Source: CAKZRD01 sp038886595 (GTDB lineage: Archaea; Nanobdellota; Nanobdellia; Pacearchaeales; GW2011-AR1). From it: a stretch of 7,738 nucleotides of DNA. The notes under the pieces were generated by a model. That model was not told the origin of the DNA. It worked only from the letters and a program-made list of their open reading frames with translations, and searched no databases. The position numbers and the translations under genes were made by a program. Every line of letters starts with the position of its first letter. The first letter of the stretch is position 1. This document shows positions 1 to 5,033 of this stretch, one piece after another. The stretch is from the NCBI GenBank assembly GCA_038886595.1, contig JAWALV010000026.1, forward strand, positions 1 to 7,738, read 5' to 3'.

Positions 1-886
1 TTGAATTAGAGGTTATTTTAAAATTTATTTTGTTTTCTTTAATATTTTTTAAATAGAAATTCTCAACCTTTAGTTTCTTAGAATAACCTGGGAGGATATT
101 TTCTAGAGAGTAATCTTTAATTTTCTGTGTATTTTTATAAATTTCTAGAGAAACGTTTTTCGCTTCTATAAGACCAGTATTTTTTACCTCCAAATTAAAA
201 TTCAAGTATGGGCCTTTTTTATAAGCAGAAAAATTGTTAAAAAATAATTCTGCTTTTGCTTCTTCTGAATAAATTTCCCTCAATTTATTGACAATTTCTT
301 CATTTAATCTTTGATTACAATCTAGATAAGGGTAAAGAATAAAATCTTTTTTTTCAATATGATCAAAACCAAACACGTGTAACAACTCATGAAGTTCTAC
401 AACAGGATAATCGCAATTCTTTATATTTTTTTTTGAATATAAGTTTATTTCTCCTTCAAGAATTAAAGGATATGGTGTAAAGTTTAAAAATTTCGTAGGA
501 CCCCCTTCACCTAAAATAAAAATCTTTTTATCTTCTTTTTTGACATTTTCTGAACATAAAATTAAAATTTGAGTTGAAATATTATTTAATTCATAGAAAA
601 AAATATTACCAACTTCTTTTTCTAAAATACTAAAAGCTCTAACCATTCTGCTCTTTTTTTCTTCCGAACAAGAGGGATCTATATAATAAGAAATATTATT
701 TGTCGAAAATCTCATTCCAGCAACAAATTGTTTTAAATAACCCTCTGTAATTTTTCCAACTATTTTATTCTCATATGTTGGAATAAAAATTTTTTGTTCG
801 AGAGAAAAATTGTATTCATAAAAATAAAAAATAAAAAAAGTTATGAATAATACTGAAGAGAAAAATATTAAAAATATAGATTTCAT
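1..886 (-). CDS. Membrane-anchored or secreted metzincin-type zinc metallopeptidase (3' end outside window)
   Basis: The frame is open from the ATG at 884-886 to the window edge, giving 295 residues without a stop. Residues 3-22 are strongly hydrophobic after Lys2, fitting a signal peptide or N-terminal membrane anchor, so the catalytic part should act outside the membrane. Residues 166-176 read HELLHVFGFDH, the metzincin HExxHxxGxxH signature (ligands His166, His170, His176; catalytic Glu167). Eight residues later comes ILYPY (183-187), where matrixin-like proteins usually have a Met-turn such as IMYP; here the Met is Leu184. From about residue 220 a beta-rich, CARDB-like segment begins (NTG at 236-238, PGYS at 266-269) and is cut by the edge. 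The start overlaps the upstream metallopeptidase stop as ATGA and has an AGGAG seven bases upstream. Family assignment is firm; the substrate is unknown. Confidence 0.85.
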   Translation of the reverse strand, partial: MKSIFLIFFSSVLFITFFIFYFYEYNFSLEQKIFIPTYENKIVGKITEGYLKQFVAGMRFSTNNISYYIDPSCSEEKKSRMVRAFSILEKEVGNIFFYELNNISTQILILCSENVKKEDKKIFILGEGGPTKFLNFTPYPLILEGEINLYSKKNIKNCDYPVVELHELLHVFGFDHIEKKDFILYPYLDCNQRLNEEIVNKLREIYSEEAKAELFFNNFSAYKKGPYLNFNLEVKNTGLIEAKNVSLEIYKNTQKIKDYSLENILPGYSKKLKVENFYLKNIKENKINFKITSNS

Positions 887-1269
887 ATAAAATCTCCTAA
901 ACTTTCTTTTTGTTTATATCTTTTATGAACTTCTTCCACTGTTTTTTCATTTACCTTATCATGATGAACAAAACCTCCCCCAAAAGACTTTGGTATATGC
1001 ATAAGCTCATGAATTAAAACTTTTTCTTTTTCTTCATCTTTTAGTTTATCAAACCTCTCAGAAATAACCTCTATAACATAAAAACCTTTTCTTCCCATAG
1101 CTATTTGCATTGCTTTTCCAAGGCCGTGGCATCTAGCAATTGTTCTTCTCGTCGATGAACCGAAACTTCTTAAAAAACCAACATTATTTAAGTCAATATG
1201 ATTCCAATTCATTTTTCTAACTATTCTATCTGCTATTTCTCTTAAATCATCGGCTTTTTCATATCTCAT
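883..1269 (-). CDS. Putative zinc metallopeptidase (archaeal/phage HExxH family)
   Basis: This 128-residue protein has no signal peptide or membrane segment, so it is probably cytosolic. The core reads VLIHELMHIP (residues 84-93), giving an HExxH zinc site with His87, Glu88 and His91. The following FGGGF-V-HHD stretch (97-104) can supply a third ligand from His102 or His103. The upstream segments GSSTRRTIARC (37-47) and YVIEVISERFDKL (64-76) are, from memory, typical of the small metallopeptidase family shared by archaea and phages (PhageMetallopep-like); a profile search would settle this. It is the first gene of a two-gene unit, its TGA overlapping the ATG of the metzincin. The ATG at 1267-1269 has no Shine-Dalgarno but lies about 26 bases after a TTTAAA box, so translation is probably leaderless. 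The substrate is unknown. Confidence 0.8.
   Translation of the reverse strand: MRYEKADDLREIADRIVRKMNWNHIDLNNVGFLRSFGSSTRRTIARCHGLGKAMQIAMGRKGFYVIEVISERFDKLKDEEKEKVLIHELMHIPKSFGGGFVHHDKVNEKTVEEVHKRYKQKESLGDFI
894..898 (-). promoter_or_regulatory. Shine-Dalgarno site (AGGAG) for the metzincin gene
   Basis: AGGAG on the minus strand lies seven bases before the ATG at 886, inside the coding region of the upstream metallopeptidase. It supports the chosen start and translational coupling through the ATGA overlap. Confidence 0.75.
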
Positions 1270-1292
1270 TATTTATTAAATTAATTTTTAGA

Positions 1293-1298
1293 TTTAAA
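1293..1298 (-). promoter_or_regulatory. TATA-like box for the two-gene metallopeptidase unit
   Basis: TTTAAA within the palindrome GATTTAAATC (1291-1300) is centred 26.5 bases before the ATG at 1269. That is the normal archaeal distance from TATA box to transcription start, so the transcript would begin at or next to the start codon. Confidence 0.5.
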
Positions 1299-1360
1299 TC
1301 TTTTTAATTATTTTTCTTTGAATAGTTATTTTTATATCTTCTGAATAGAATAAAAGCGAG

Positions 1361-1368
1361 TTTTAAAA
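1361..1368 (+). promoter_or_regulatory. TATA-like box for adk
   Basis: TTTTAAAA, preceded by the purine-rich GCGAG, is centred 27.5 bases before the adk ATG. No Shine-Dalgarno is present between the box and the start, which is nearly all T and A, consistent with a leaderless mRNA. It shares the 122-base intergenic region 1270-1391 with the divergent metallopeptidase promoter. Confidence 0.5.
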
Positions 1369-1391
1369 ATCCTTTTTATTTTTTTTTAATT

Positions 1392-2009
1392 ATGAGAATA
1401 ATCATCATTGGACCACAAGGTTGTGGAAAAGGAACTCAGGCAAAAATTCTTTCTGAAAAACTAAAAATCCCTCACATTTCTATGGGAGACTTGCTTAGAG
1501 GTTTAACGGGCGAATTAAAAGAAAAAGTTGATAAAATAATCAATAAAGGAGAGCTTGTTCCTGCTGAATTGACGATAAAAATCCTTAAAGAAAGAATTTC
1601 TAAAGAAGACTGCAAAAAAGGATTTATTTTAGATGGTTTTCCACGGAATTTAGAACAAGTCAAACTTCTTGAAAGTTTAATAAAAATAGACAAAGTTATA
1701 GTGATATCAATTCCAGATGAAGAGTCAATAAGAAGAATTTCTGGAAGAAGAGTCTGTCCAAAGTGCAAATTTAATTTTAACATTTACACTGAACCAAAAC
1801 CAAAAAAAGAAGGACTTTGTGATTTTTGTAATATTTTTTTGGTTCAAAGAGAAGATGATAAAGAAGAATCTGTAAAAAAGCGACTTGAGATTTATCATAA
1901 AGAAACAAAATCTGTTTTAGAATTCTACAAAGATAAAGTTTTAAAAATAAACGGAGAAGGAACAATAGAAGAAGTTTCTTTCAAGATATGGAATTTTTTA
2001 TTTGGTTAA
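1392..2009 (+). CDS. adk: Adenylate kinase (zinc-binding LID type)
   Basis: Adenylate kinase catalyses ATP + AMP = 2 ADP and balances cytosolic adenine nucleotides. The 205-residue length fits a long-LID enzyme. Visible landmarks are the P-loop GPQGCGKGT (7-15), the AMP-binding region SMGDLLR (30-36), the DGFPR motif (81-85), and the LID arginines in GRR (118-120) and QRED (152-155). The LID holds two Cys pairs, Cys122/Cys125 and Cys143/Cys146, which form the structural zinc site seen in many zinc-containing adenylate kinases. This is the Adk fold common to bacteria and some archaea, not the separate archaeal AdkA or Fap7-like form. The start follows a TATA-like box at leaderless distance. 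The gene ends 38 bases before a small Cys-rich gene that has its own TATA-like box. Nothing is truncated. Confidence 0.95.
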   Translation: MRIIIIGPQGCGKGTQAKILSEKLKIPHISMGDLLRGLTGELKEKVDKIINKGELVPAELTIKILKERISKEDCKKGFILDGFPRNLEQVKLLESLIKIDKVIVISIPDEESIRRISGRRVCPKCKFNFNIYTEPKPKKEGLCDFCNIFLVQREDDKEESVKKRLEIYHKETKSVLEFYKDKVLKINGEGTIEEVSFKIWNFLFG

Positions 2010-2018
2010 AAAGAAAAA

Positions 2019-2026
2019 TTTAAATA
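2019..2026 (+). promoter_or_regulatory. TATA-like box for the 46-residue Cys-rich gene
   Basis: TTTAAATA, preceded by AAGAAAAA, begins ten bases after the adk stop. Its TTTAAA core is centred 26.5 bases before the ATG at 2048. This suggests the small gene is transcribed independently, as a leaderless mRNA. Confidence 0.5.
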
Positions 2027-2047
2027 TTTTGTTTTATAATAAAAAAT

Positions 2048-2188
2048 ATGAGGTGTTCTAATTGCGGAAAAGAGGTTGAAAGAGTTTGTTCTCTTTGTTG
2101 GAGATGTAAAGATTGTAAATTAGATTGTAAAGAGCATTTTGTTAGGAGTATCGATGGTGTAATAAAATTAGAAAAAGATAAAAAATAA
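2048..2188 (+). CDS. 46-residue Cys-rich putative zinc-binding protein
   Basis: This short gene encodes 46 residues starting MRCSNCGKEV. Seven cysteines and one histidine fall into four pairs: Cys3/Cys6, Cys14/Cys17, Cys20/Cys23 and Cys27/His30, each with two residues between. That is enough for two zinc sites in the first 30 residues, possibly a cross-brace or B-box-like fold, followed by a charged tail rich in Lys, Glu and Asp. Support for it being real: the ligand spacing is regular, a TATA-like box lies at leaderless distance from the ATG, and the TAA stop is directly followed by the stop of the convergent GTPase gene, so the space is packed exactly. I do not recognise the family. It could bind RNA, DNA or protein; the sequence does not say which. 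Confidence 0.75.
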   Translation: MRCSNCGKEVERVCSLCWRCKDCKLDCKEHFVRSIDGVIKLEKDKK

Positions 2189-3373
2189 TTATTTAGAAGA
2201 AACAATCTCAATTCCATCGCGATGCTTTAGAATATGTTCTTTTCCAACAGCCTGTTTTGTTCTTGCGTCGATAGCTTTAATAAAATTTTTTCCGAGGTCA
2301 GTATGAATTTTATAAGCAAAATCCAAAGCAGTTGTGCCTTGAGGAACCAAAAAACAATCTGGTAAAATTCTTCCTTGAGAATCAGCTAGTTTATGCACTC
2401 CTGCCGGAAAAACAGCAATATAATTTAGCAAGGAAAAAACAACATAATCTAGGATTTCTTGAACACCTGTTCCTCCATATTTTTCTAAAATATTTTTTCT
2501 CATGAACTCAAGAGCTTGTTTTTGCCTTTCATTTAAATTTCCTATAATCTCAAAATTTTTATCTCCAGGTTTATATTTTATGAGACCTGATTTAGCTGCT
2601 TGTCTCAAAGAAAGTTCTGCGTCGGCTGAGCAAGGTATTATTATATAATCGGGAAATTCTTTTTTTAATTTTTCAAACCATTCTTCTGCGCTAGGTTTGT
2701 CTATTTTGTTTGCTGCTATTAACATTGGTTTTGTCATTATTCTTAACTCATGAGCAAATTCTTTCAATTGCTCAGGGGACCATTTTTCAGGGTTCTCAAT
2801 ATCAAATTTAAGTTTTTTCATCGCTCTTTCTACATGTTCTTCTTTAACGTTAACACCTGAAAATTGCTTTGATACGGCCTTAACAAAATCGCTCTTTTCT
2901 GTTTGCACTTTTCTCGCAAAAACATTCCACGCCTTGCTAAGGATACTAAAAAACCATAAATCAAGCTCTTTTTCAAGCATTCTAACATCTTTTATTGGGT
3001 TTCCTTGTCCTTCTCTTCCTTCGTCGTCTGTTGTTCCAGAAACATCAACTATTTGAATTAAAGCATCTGCCTGCGATAAATCATTTAAAAATTGATTTCC
3101 AAGGCCTTTTCCTTCAGAAGCTCCTTCAATTAAACCTGCTACATCCATCAGCTCGACAGGCAAAAAACGAGTTTCTCCGTCGCAACTTCCTGTTCGTGGT
3201 GTGCATTTAACTCCTAATTCTTTACAAATGCATTTTACTCTTACATAGGCAATTCCGTTGTTTGGTTTTATCGTCGCAAAAGGATATGGGGCAATCAAAA
3301 CATCCATGAGCGTAGCTGCCTTGAAAAAAGTTGATTTCCCGCAAGAAGGTTTTCCTATAATTCCTATTAACAT
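2189..3373 (-). CDS. Ygr210/YchF-like Obg-family GTPase with C-terminal TGS domain
   Basis: This 394-residue cytosolic NTPase belongs to the Obg/YchF group, whose members associate with ribosomes. The G1 P-loop is GKPSCGKS (7-14), G3 is DVAG (77-80), followed by the long LIEGASEGKGLGNQFL stretch typical of Obg/YchF proteins. G4 is NKID (222-225) and G5 is CSA (248-250). A TGS domain, the small beta-grasp fold used for RNA or ligand binding, covers about residues 318-393. The canonical NKxD G4 motif, unlike the NxxE of bacterial YchF and human OLA1, points to the Ygr210-like branch found in archaea and eukaryotes and suggests GTP preference; that placement is from memory. The start is the first ATG, about 25 bases after a TTATAA box; GAAGGA lies too close to serve as a normal ribosome binding site. 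The gene is complete and convergent with the small Cys-rich gene. Confidence 0.93.
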   Translation of the reverse strand: MLIGIIGKPSCGKSTFFKAATLMDVLIAPYPFATIKPNNGIAYVRVKCICKELGVKCTPRTGSCDGETRFLPVELMDVAGLIEGASEGKGLGNQFLNDLSQADALIQIVDVSGTTDDEGREGQGNPIKDVRMLEKELDLWFFSILSKAWNVFARKVQTEKSDFVKAVSKQFSGVNVKEEHVERAMKKLKFDIENPEKWSPEQLKEFAHELRIMTKPMLIAANKIDKPSAEEWFEKLKKEFPDYIIIPCSADAELSLRQAAKSGLIKYKPGDKNFEIIGNLNERQKQALEFMRKNILEKYGGTGVQEILDYVVFSLLNYIAVFPAGVHKLADSQGRILPDCFLVPQGTTALDFAYKIHTDLGKNFIKAIDARTKQAVGKEHILKHRDGIEIVSSK

Positions 3374-3395
3374 ATCCTTCTAAAAAAAGTTTAAT

Positions 3396-3401
3396 TTATA
3401 A
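3396..3401 (-). promoter_or_regulatory. TATA-like box for the Ygr210-like GTPase gene
   Basis: TTATAA, read on the minus strand within CTTATAAATT, is centred 25.5 bases before the ATG at 3373, fitting a leaderless start. Confidence 0.5.
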
Positions 3402-3446
3402 GTATTTGTACAAAAAGTTTTTAAAAAATTAAAAAAATTAATTAAG

Positions 3447-3452
3447 TTTAAA
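3447..3452 (+). promoter_or_regulatory. TATA-like box for tRNA-Ile
   Basis: TTTAAA, inside GTTTAAAAAA, is centred about 30 bases before the first base of the tRNA. This allows transcription to start a few bases upstream of the mature 5' end. Confidence 0.45.
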
Positions 3453-3478
3453 AAACCCTCTAGCTTTAATTTAGAAAA

Positions 3479-3594
3479 GAGCCCGTAGCTTAGCCCGGTA
3501 GAGCACCGCTCTTATAAGAAACCTTTCATTGAAAGGGAATCTCTTAGGTTTCTAAGAGAGGCGGGGGTCCCAGGTTCAAATCCTGGCGGGCTCA
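3479..3594 (+). tRNA. tRNA-Ile(UAU) with a 42-base archaeal intron
   Basis: All four arms form. The acceptor GAGCCCG (3479-3485) pairs perfectly with CGGGCTC (3587-3593), followed by discriminator A3594; CCA is not encoded. The D stem is GCTT/GAGC (3488-3491/3501-3504) with G18G19 at 3497-3498. The anticodon stem is CCGCT/GGCGG (3506-3510/3560-3564). The T stem is CCAGG/CCTGG around TTCAAAT. The G15-C48 Levitt pair is G3493/C3569. Removing 3517-3558 gives a 74-base tRNA with loop C-T-TAT-A-A, so the anticodon is UAU (3513-3515), which reads AUA. Isoleucine identity agrees with A73, C4-G69, U12-A23, A37 and A38, elements known for bacterial IleRS. UAU is unusual in archaea, which usually read AUA with a CAU tRNA modified by TiaS. 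Confidence 0.93.
3517..3558 (+). other. tRNA intron with canonical bulge-helix-bulge splice motif
   Basis: The intron sits at the canonical 37/38 position. The anticodon stem is followed by a four-base-pair central helix CTTA/TAAG (3511-3514/3553-3556), flanked by two three-base bulges: TAA (3515-3517) on the 5' side and AGA (3557-3559) on the 3' side. Cleaving each bulge between its second and third base gives exactly the A3516/A3517 and G3558/A3559 junctions required for a normal seven-base anticodon loop. An inner helix GAAACC/GGTTTC (3518-3523/3547-3552) closes the intron, which also contains a CTTTC/GAAAG hairpin (3523-3527/3531-3535). It should be removed by the archaeal tRNA splicing endonuclease. 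Confidence 0.92.
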
Positions 3595-3879
3595 TTGTAT
3601 AAAAATGGAAAGAAATCTTGCCTTAAAAATTAGCAATATGTTGCTTTTCAAAATAATGTTATTTACTTTTATAACAAATTGAATTTTGTTTATTTTACCA
3701 GTTAGTTCAGAGAAAAGATAACTACTCTTTTATGATTAGATTTTTTAGTCTTCTTAGCAGGGTTCTTCTTAATAATAGACTCTTTTAAAAATAAAAACCA
3801 TTTTATTCTACAGCCATAAAATTGATAAAAAAATATCAATTAATACCTCTTTGGCAATTTTTTTAGATTAAAAAAATAA
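3595..3879. other. 285-base A+T-rich gap without a secure gene
   Basis: No convincing gene is seen. It contains a weak AGCAA/TTGCT hairpin with TTTT after it (3632-3648), which might end tRNA transcription. It also holds an inverted repeat at 3821-3840 and a minus-strand open frame of 45 residues starting with TTG (3702-3839), which has AGAGG six bases upstream but no ATG. I saw no C/D box pair, tRNA or IS-like ends. It could be a decayed gene or an untranslated region of the methyltransferase transcript. Confidence 0.5.
3821..3840. repeat. Inverted repeat ATTGATA/TATCAAT, possible hairpin
   Basis: Seven-base arms (3821-3827 and 3834-3840) flank six A residues. It lies 40 bases past the methyltransferase stop on the minus strand, where a loop of U residues would form in the RNA. 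The stem is A+T-rich and weak, so a terminator role is only a possibility, and in such an A+T-rich context it may be chance. Confidence 0.3.
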
Positions 3880-4824
3880 CTATTTTTTACATACAGCTAG
3901 AGCAAAATTTCCACCATCAGAAACAAAAAGATCTACATCATCAAAATAAGTATTTAGAATTTCTCTTAATTTTTGTTCTGTATATTTATATGAAACAGCA
4001 ACAATAATACAATCTCCTTTTGAGAATCTTATTTTATCTATCTGATAATCATTTTTAAATTCAAATATCATTTCAACTCTATCTTGTTTAAACCTTGCAA
4101 AATATCCCAAATCATCTTTTTTTATTCCTAAAATTTCCAAAGTTTTTACAAGAAGATTTTGAATAGGTTTACTGTTTGTATAATATTCTACCATCTTTTT
4201 ATGAATTGGATGAGACAACTTATTTCCTATTAATAAAAGATCGTTATCCTTCATACCTCTTCTTAACTCATGTAAGAGCTCATGTACATCTGAATTTTCT
4301 AAATTGCCCCCAAGAAGAAGTAAGACGTTTATGTTGAAATCTTTATTTCTTACAAATTTTTCAATTTTTATTAAATCTAAAAAATCTATAAGATTTTTTT
4401 CTGTTAGGAGTATTTTAACGCCTTTTATTTTCGAAACATTTTTATAAGCTTGTTTAAGCATGTATTTGTTTATATCTATTGGAAAATATCTTATTTCAGT
4501 TATTTCTTTTATAGAAGATATTAAAAAACCAGCTTTTTTTCCATCGCCACAACCCAAATCAAGAAGATTTATTTTTTTGTTTTTTAAAATTGAAAAAATT
4601 TCTTTTGAATATTTTTTTAATAATTTTTTTTCTTCTTCATAAAACATCTTTTGTTTTTCGTCTATTTTTTCTAATTTCAAAAAAAATTTTACTTGATTTT
4701 CAGTTAAATACCATAATTTAGAATCAGATATGTTCCAATACTTTTTTCCCTTTTCTATGGAATAACCTCTTTTGATTAATTCTTTTATTATTACTTCTCT
4801 TGCCTTTTCTAATTTAGAGTACAT
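3880..4824 (-). CDS. EgtD-like SAM-dependent methyltransferase, substrate unknown
   Basis: The 314-residue protein carries a class I SAM-binding motif DLGCGDG (89-95) and post-motif I PIDIN (115-119). The LGGNLEN loop (171-177) corresponds to the LGSTIGN loop of EgtD, the histidine Nalpha-methyltransferase of ergothioneine synthesis. The C-terminal half also matches that family: a charged DRVEM segment (248-252), then AVSYKYT (276-282). In EgtD the latter motif reads ExSxK, with the Glu contacting the imidazole of histidine; here that position is Ala276 while Ser278 and Lys280 remain. The first 80 residues are Lys/Glu-rich and do not resemble the EgtD N-terminus. I infer a Methyltransf_33-type enzyme acting on something other than histidine. 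It is monocistronic as far as can be seen, ends in TAG, and has a TTAAAA box 25.5 bases before its ATG. Confidence 0.78.
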   Translation of the reverse strand: MYSKLEKAREVIIKELIKRGYSIEKGKKYWNISDSKLWYLTENQVKFFLKLEKIDEKQKMFYEEEKKLLKKYSKEIFSILKNKKINLLDLGCGDGKKAGFLISSIKEITEIRYFPIDINKYMLKQAYKNVSKIKGVKILLTEKNLIDFLDLIKIEKFVRNKDFNINVLLLLGGNLENSDVHELLHELRRGMKDNDLLLIGNKLSHPIHKKMVEYYTNSKPIQNLLVKTLEILGIKKDDLGYFARFKQDRVEMIFEFKNDYQIDKIRFSKGDCIIVAVSYKYTEQKLREILNTYFDDVDLFVSDGGNFALAVCKK

Positions 4825-4846
4825 TATAATAATTATAATACTTGCC

Positions 4847-4852
4847 TTTTAA
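4847..4852 (-). promoter_or_regulatory. TATA-like box for the EgtD-like methyltransferase
   Basis: TTAAAA on the minus strand, in GACTTAAAAGG, is centred 25.5 bases before the ATG at 4824. The start region has no Shine-Dalgarno, so a leaderless transcript is likely. Confidence 0.45.
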
Positions 4853-4885
4853 GTCTTTCTTTTAATTTTATATTTAAACAAAAAG

Positions 4886-4891
4886 TTTAAA
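4886..4891 (+). promoter_or_regulatory. TATA-like box for tRNA-Glu
   Basis: TTTAAA at 4886-4891 is centred 27.5 bases before the tRNA. A second copy at 4894-4899 is probably too close. Both belong to a tandem of three GTTTAAA/ATTTAAA-like units between 4872 and 4900. Confidence 0.4.
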
Positions 4892-4915
4892 AGTTTAAAT
4901 AAATCGAATATTTTG

Positions 4916-4988
4916 GCTCCCATAGTCTAGAGGCCAAGGACACAGCCCTTTCACGGCTGTAACCCGGGTTCGAATCCCGGTGGGAGCG
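4916..4988 (+). tRNA. tRNA-Glu(UUC)
   Basis: The cloverleaf is complete. The acceptor GCTCCCA (4916-4922) pairs with TGGGAGC (4981-4987), with discriminator G4988 and no encoded CCA. The D stem is GTCT/GGAC (4925-4928/4938-4941), the anticodon stem CAGCC/GGCTG (4943-4947/4955-4959), and the T stem CCGGG/CCCGG. The loop CTTTCAC gives anticodon TTC at 4950-4952, reading GAA and GAG. There is no intron. The variable loop has only four bases (4960-4963), so position 47 is missing. U11-A24, U13-G22, A46, the missing 47 and G73 together resemble bacterial tRNA-Glu more than the archaeal form I remember. Confidence 0.96.
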
Positions 4989-5004
4989 TCTAAAAACAGA
5001 AATA

Positions 5005-5010
5005 TTTAAA
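5005..5010 (+). promoter_or_regulatory. TATA-like box for the operon starting with the membrane protein
   Basis: TTTAAA within ATATTTAAATA is centred 26.5 bases before the ATG at 5034 and begins 17 bases after the tRNA-Glu. No Shine-Dalgarno precedes the start, so the first gene is probably translated from a leaderless mRNA. Confidence 0.5.
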
Positions 5011-5033
5011 TAATAAAAAAACAAAAATTCCTT

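Noticed and set aside
1472..1783. Open frame of 103 codons antisense to adk
   Set aside because: It lies inside a fully recognised adenylate kinase gene on the other strand and has no family features. The same applies to the frames at 1777-1965, 2020-2217, 2995-3210, 4460-4642 and 6447-6668.
3605..3682. 25-residue plus-strand frame after tRNA-Ile
   Set aside because: It is too short, has no ribosome binding site or fitting TATA-like box, and is not distinguishable from chance in A+T-rich DNA.
3595..3879. C/D or H/ACA guide RNA in the gap
   Set aside because: No RUGAUGA box paired with a CUGA box at proper spacing, and no GC-rich hairpin with ACA, was found.
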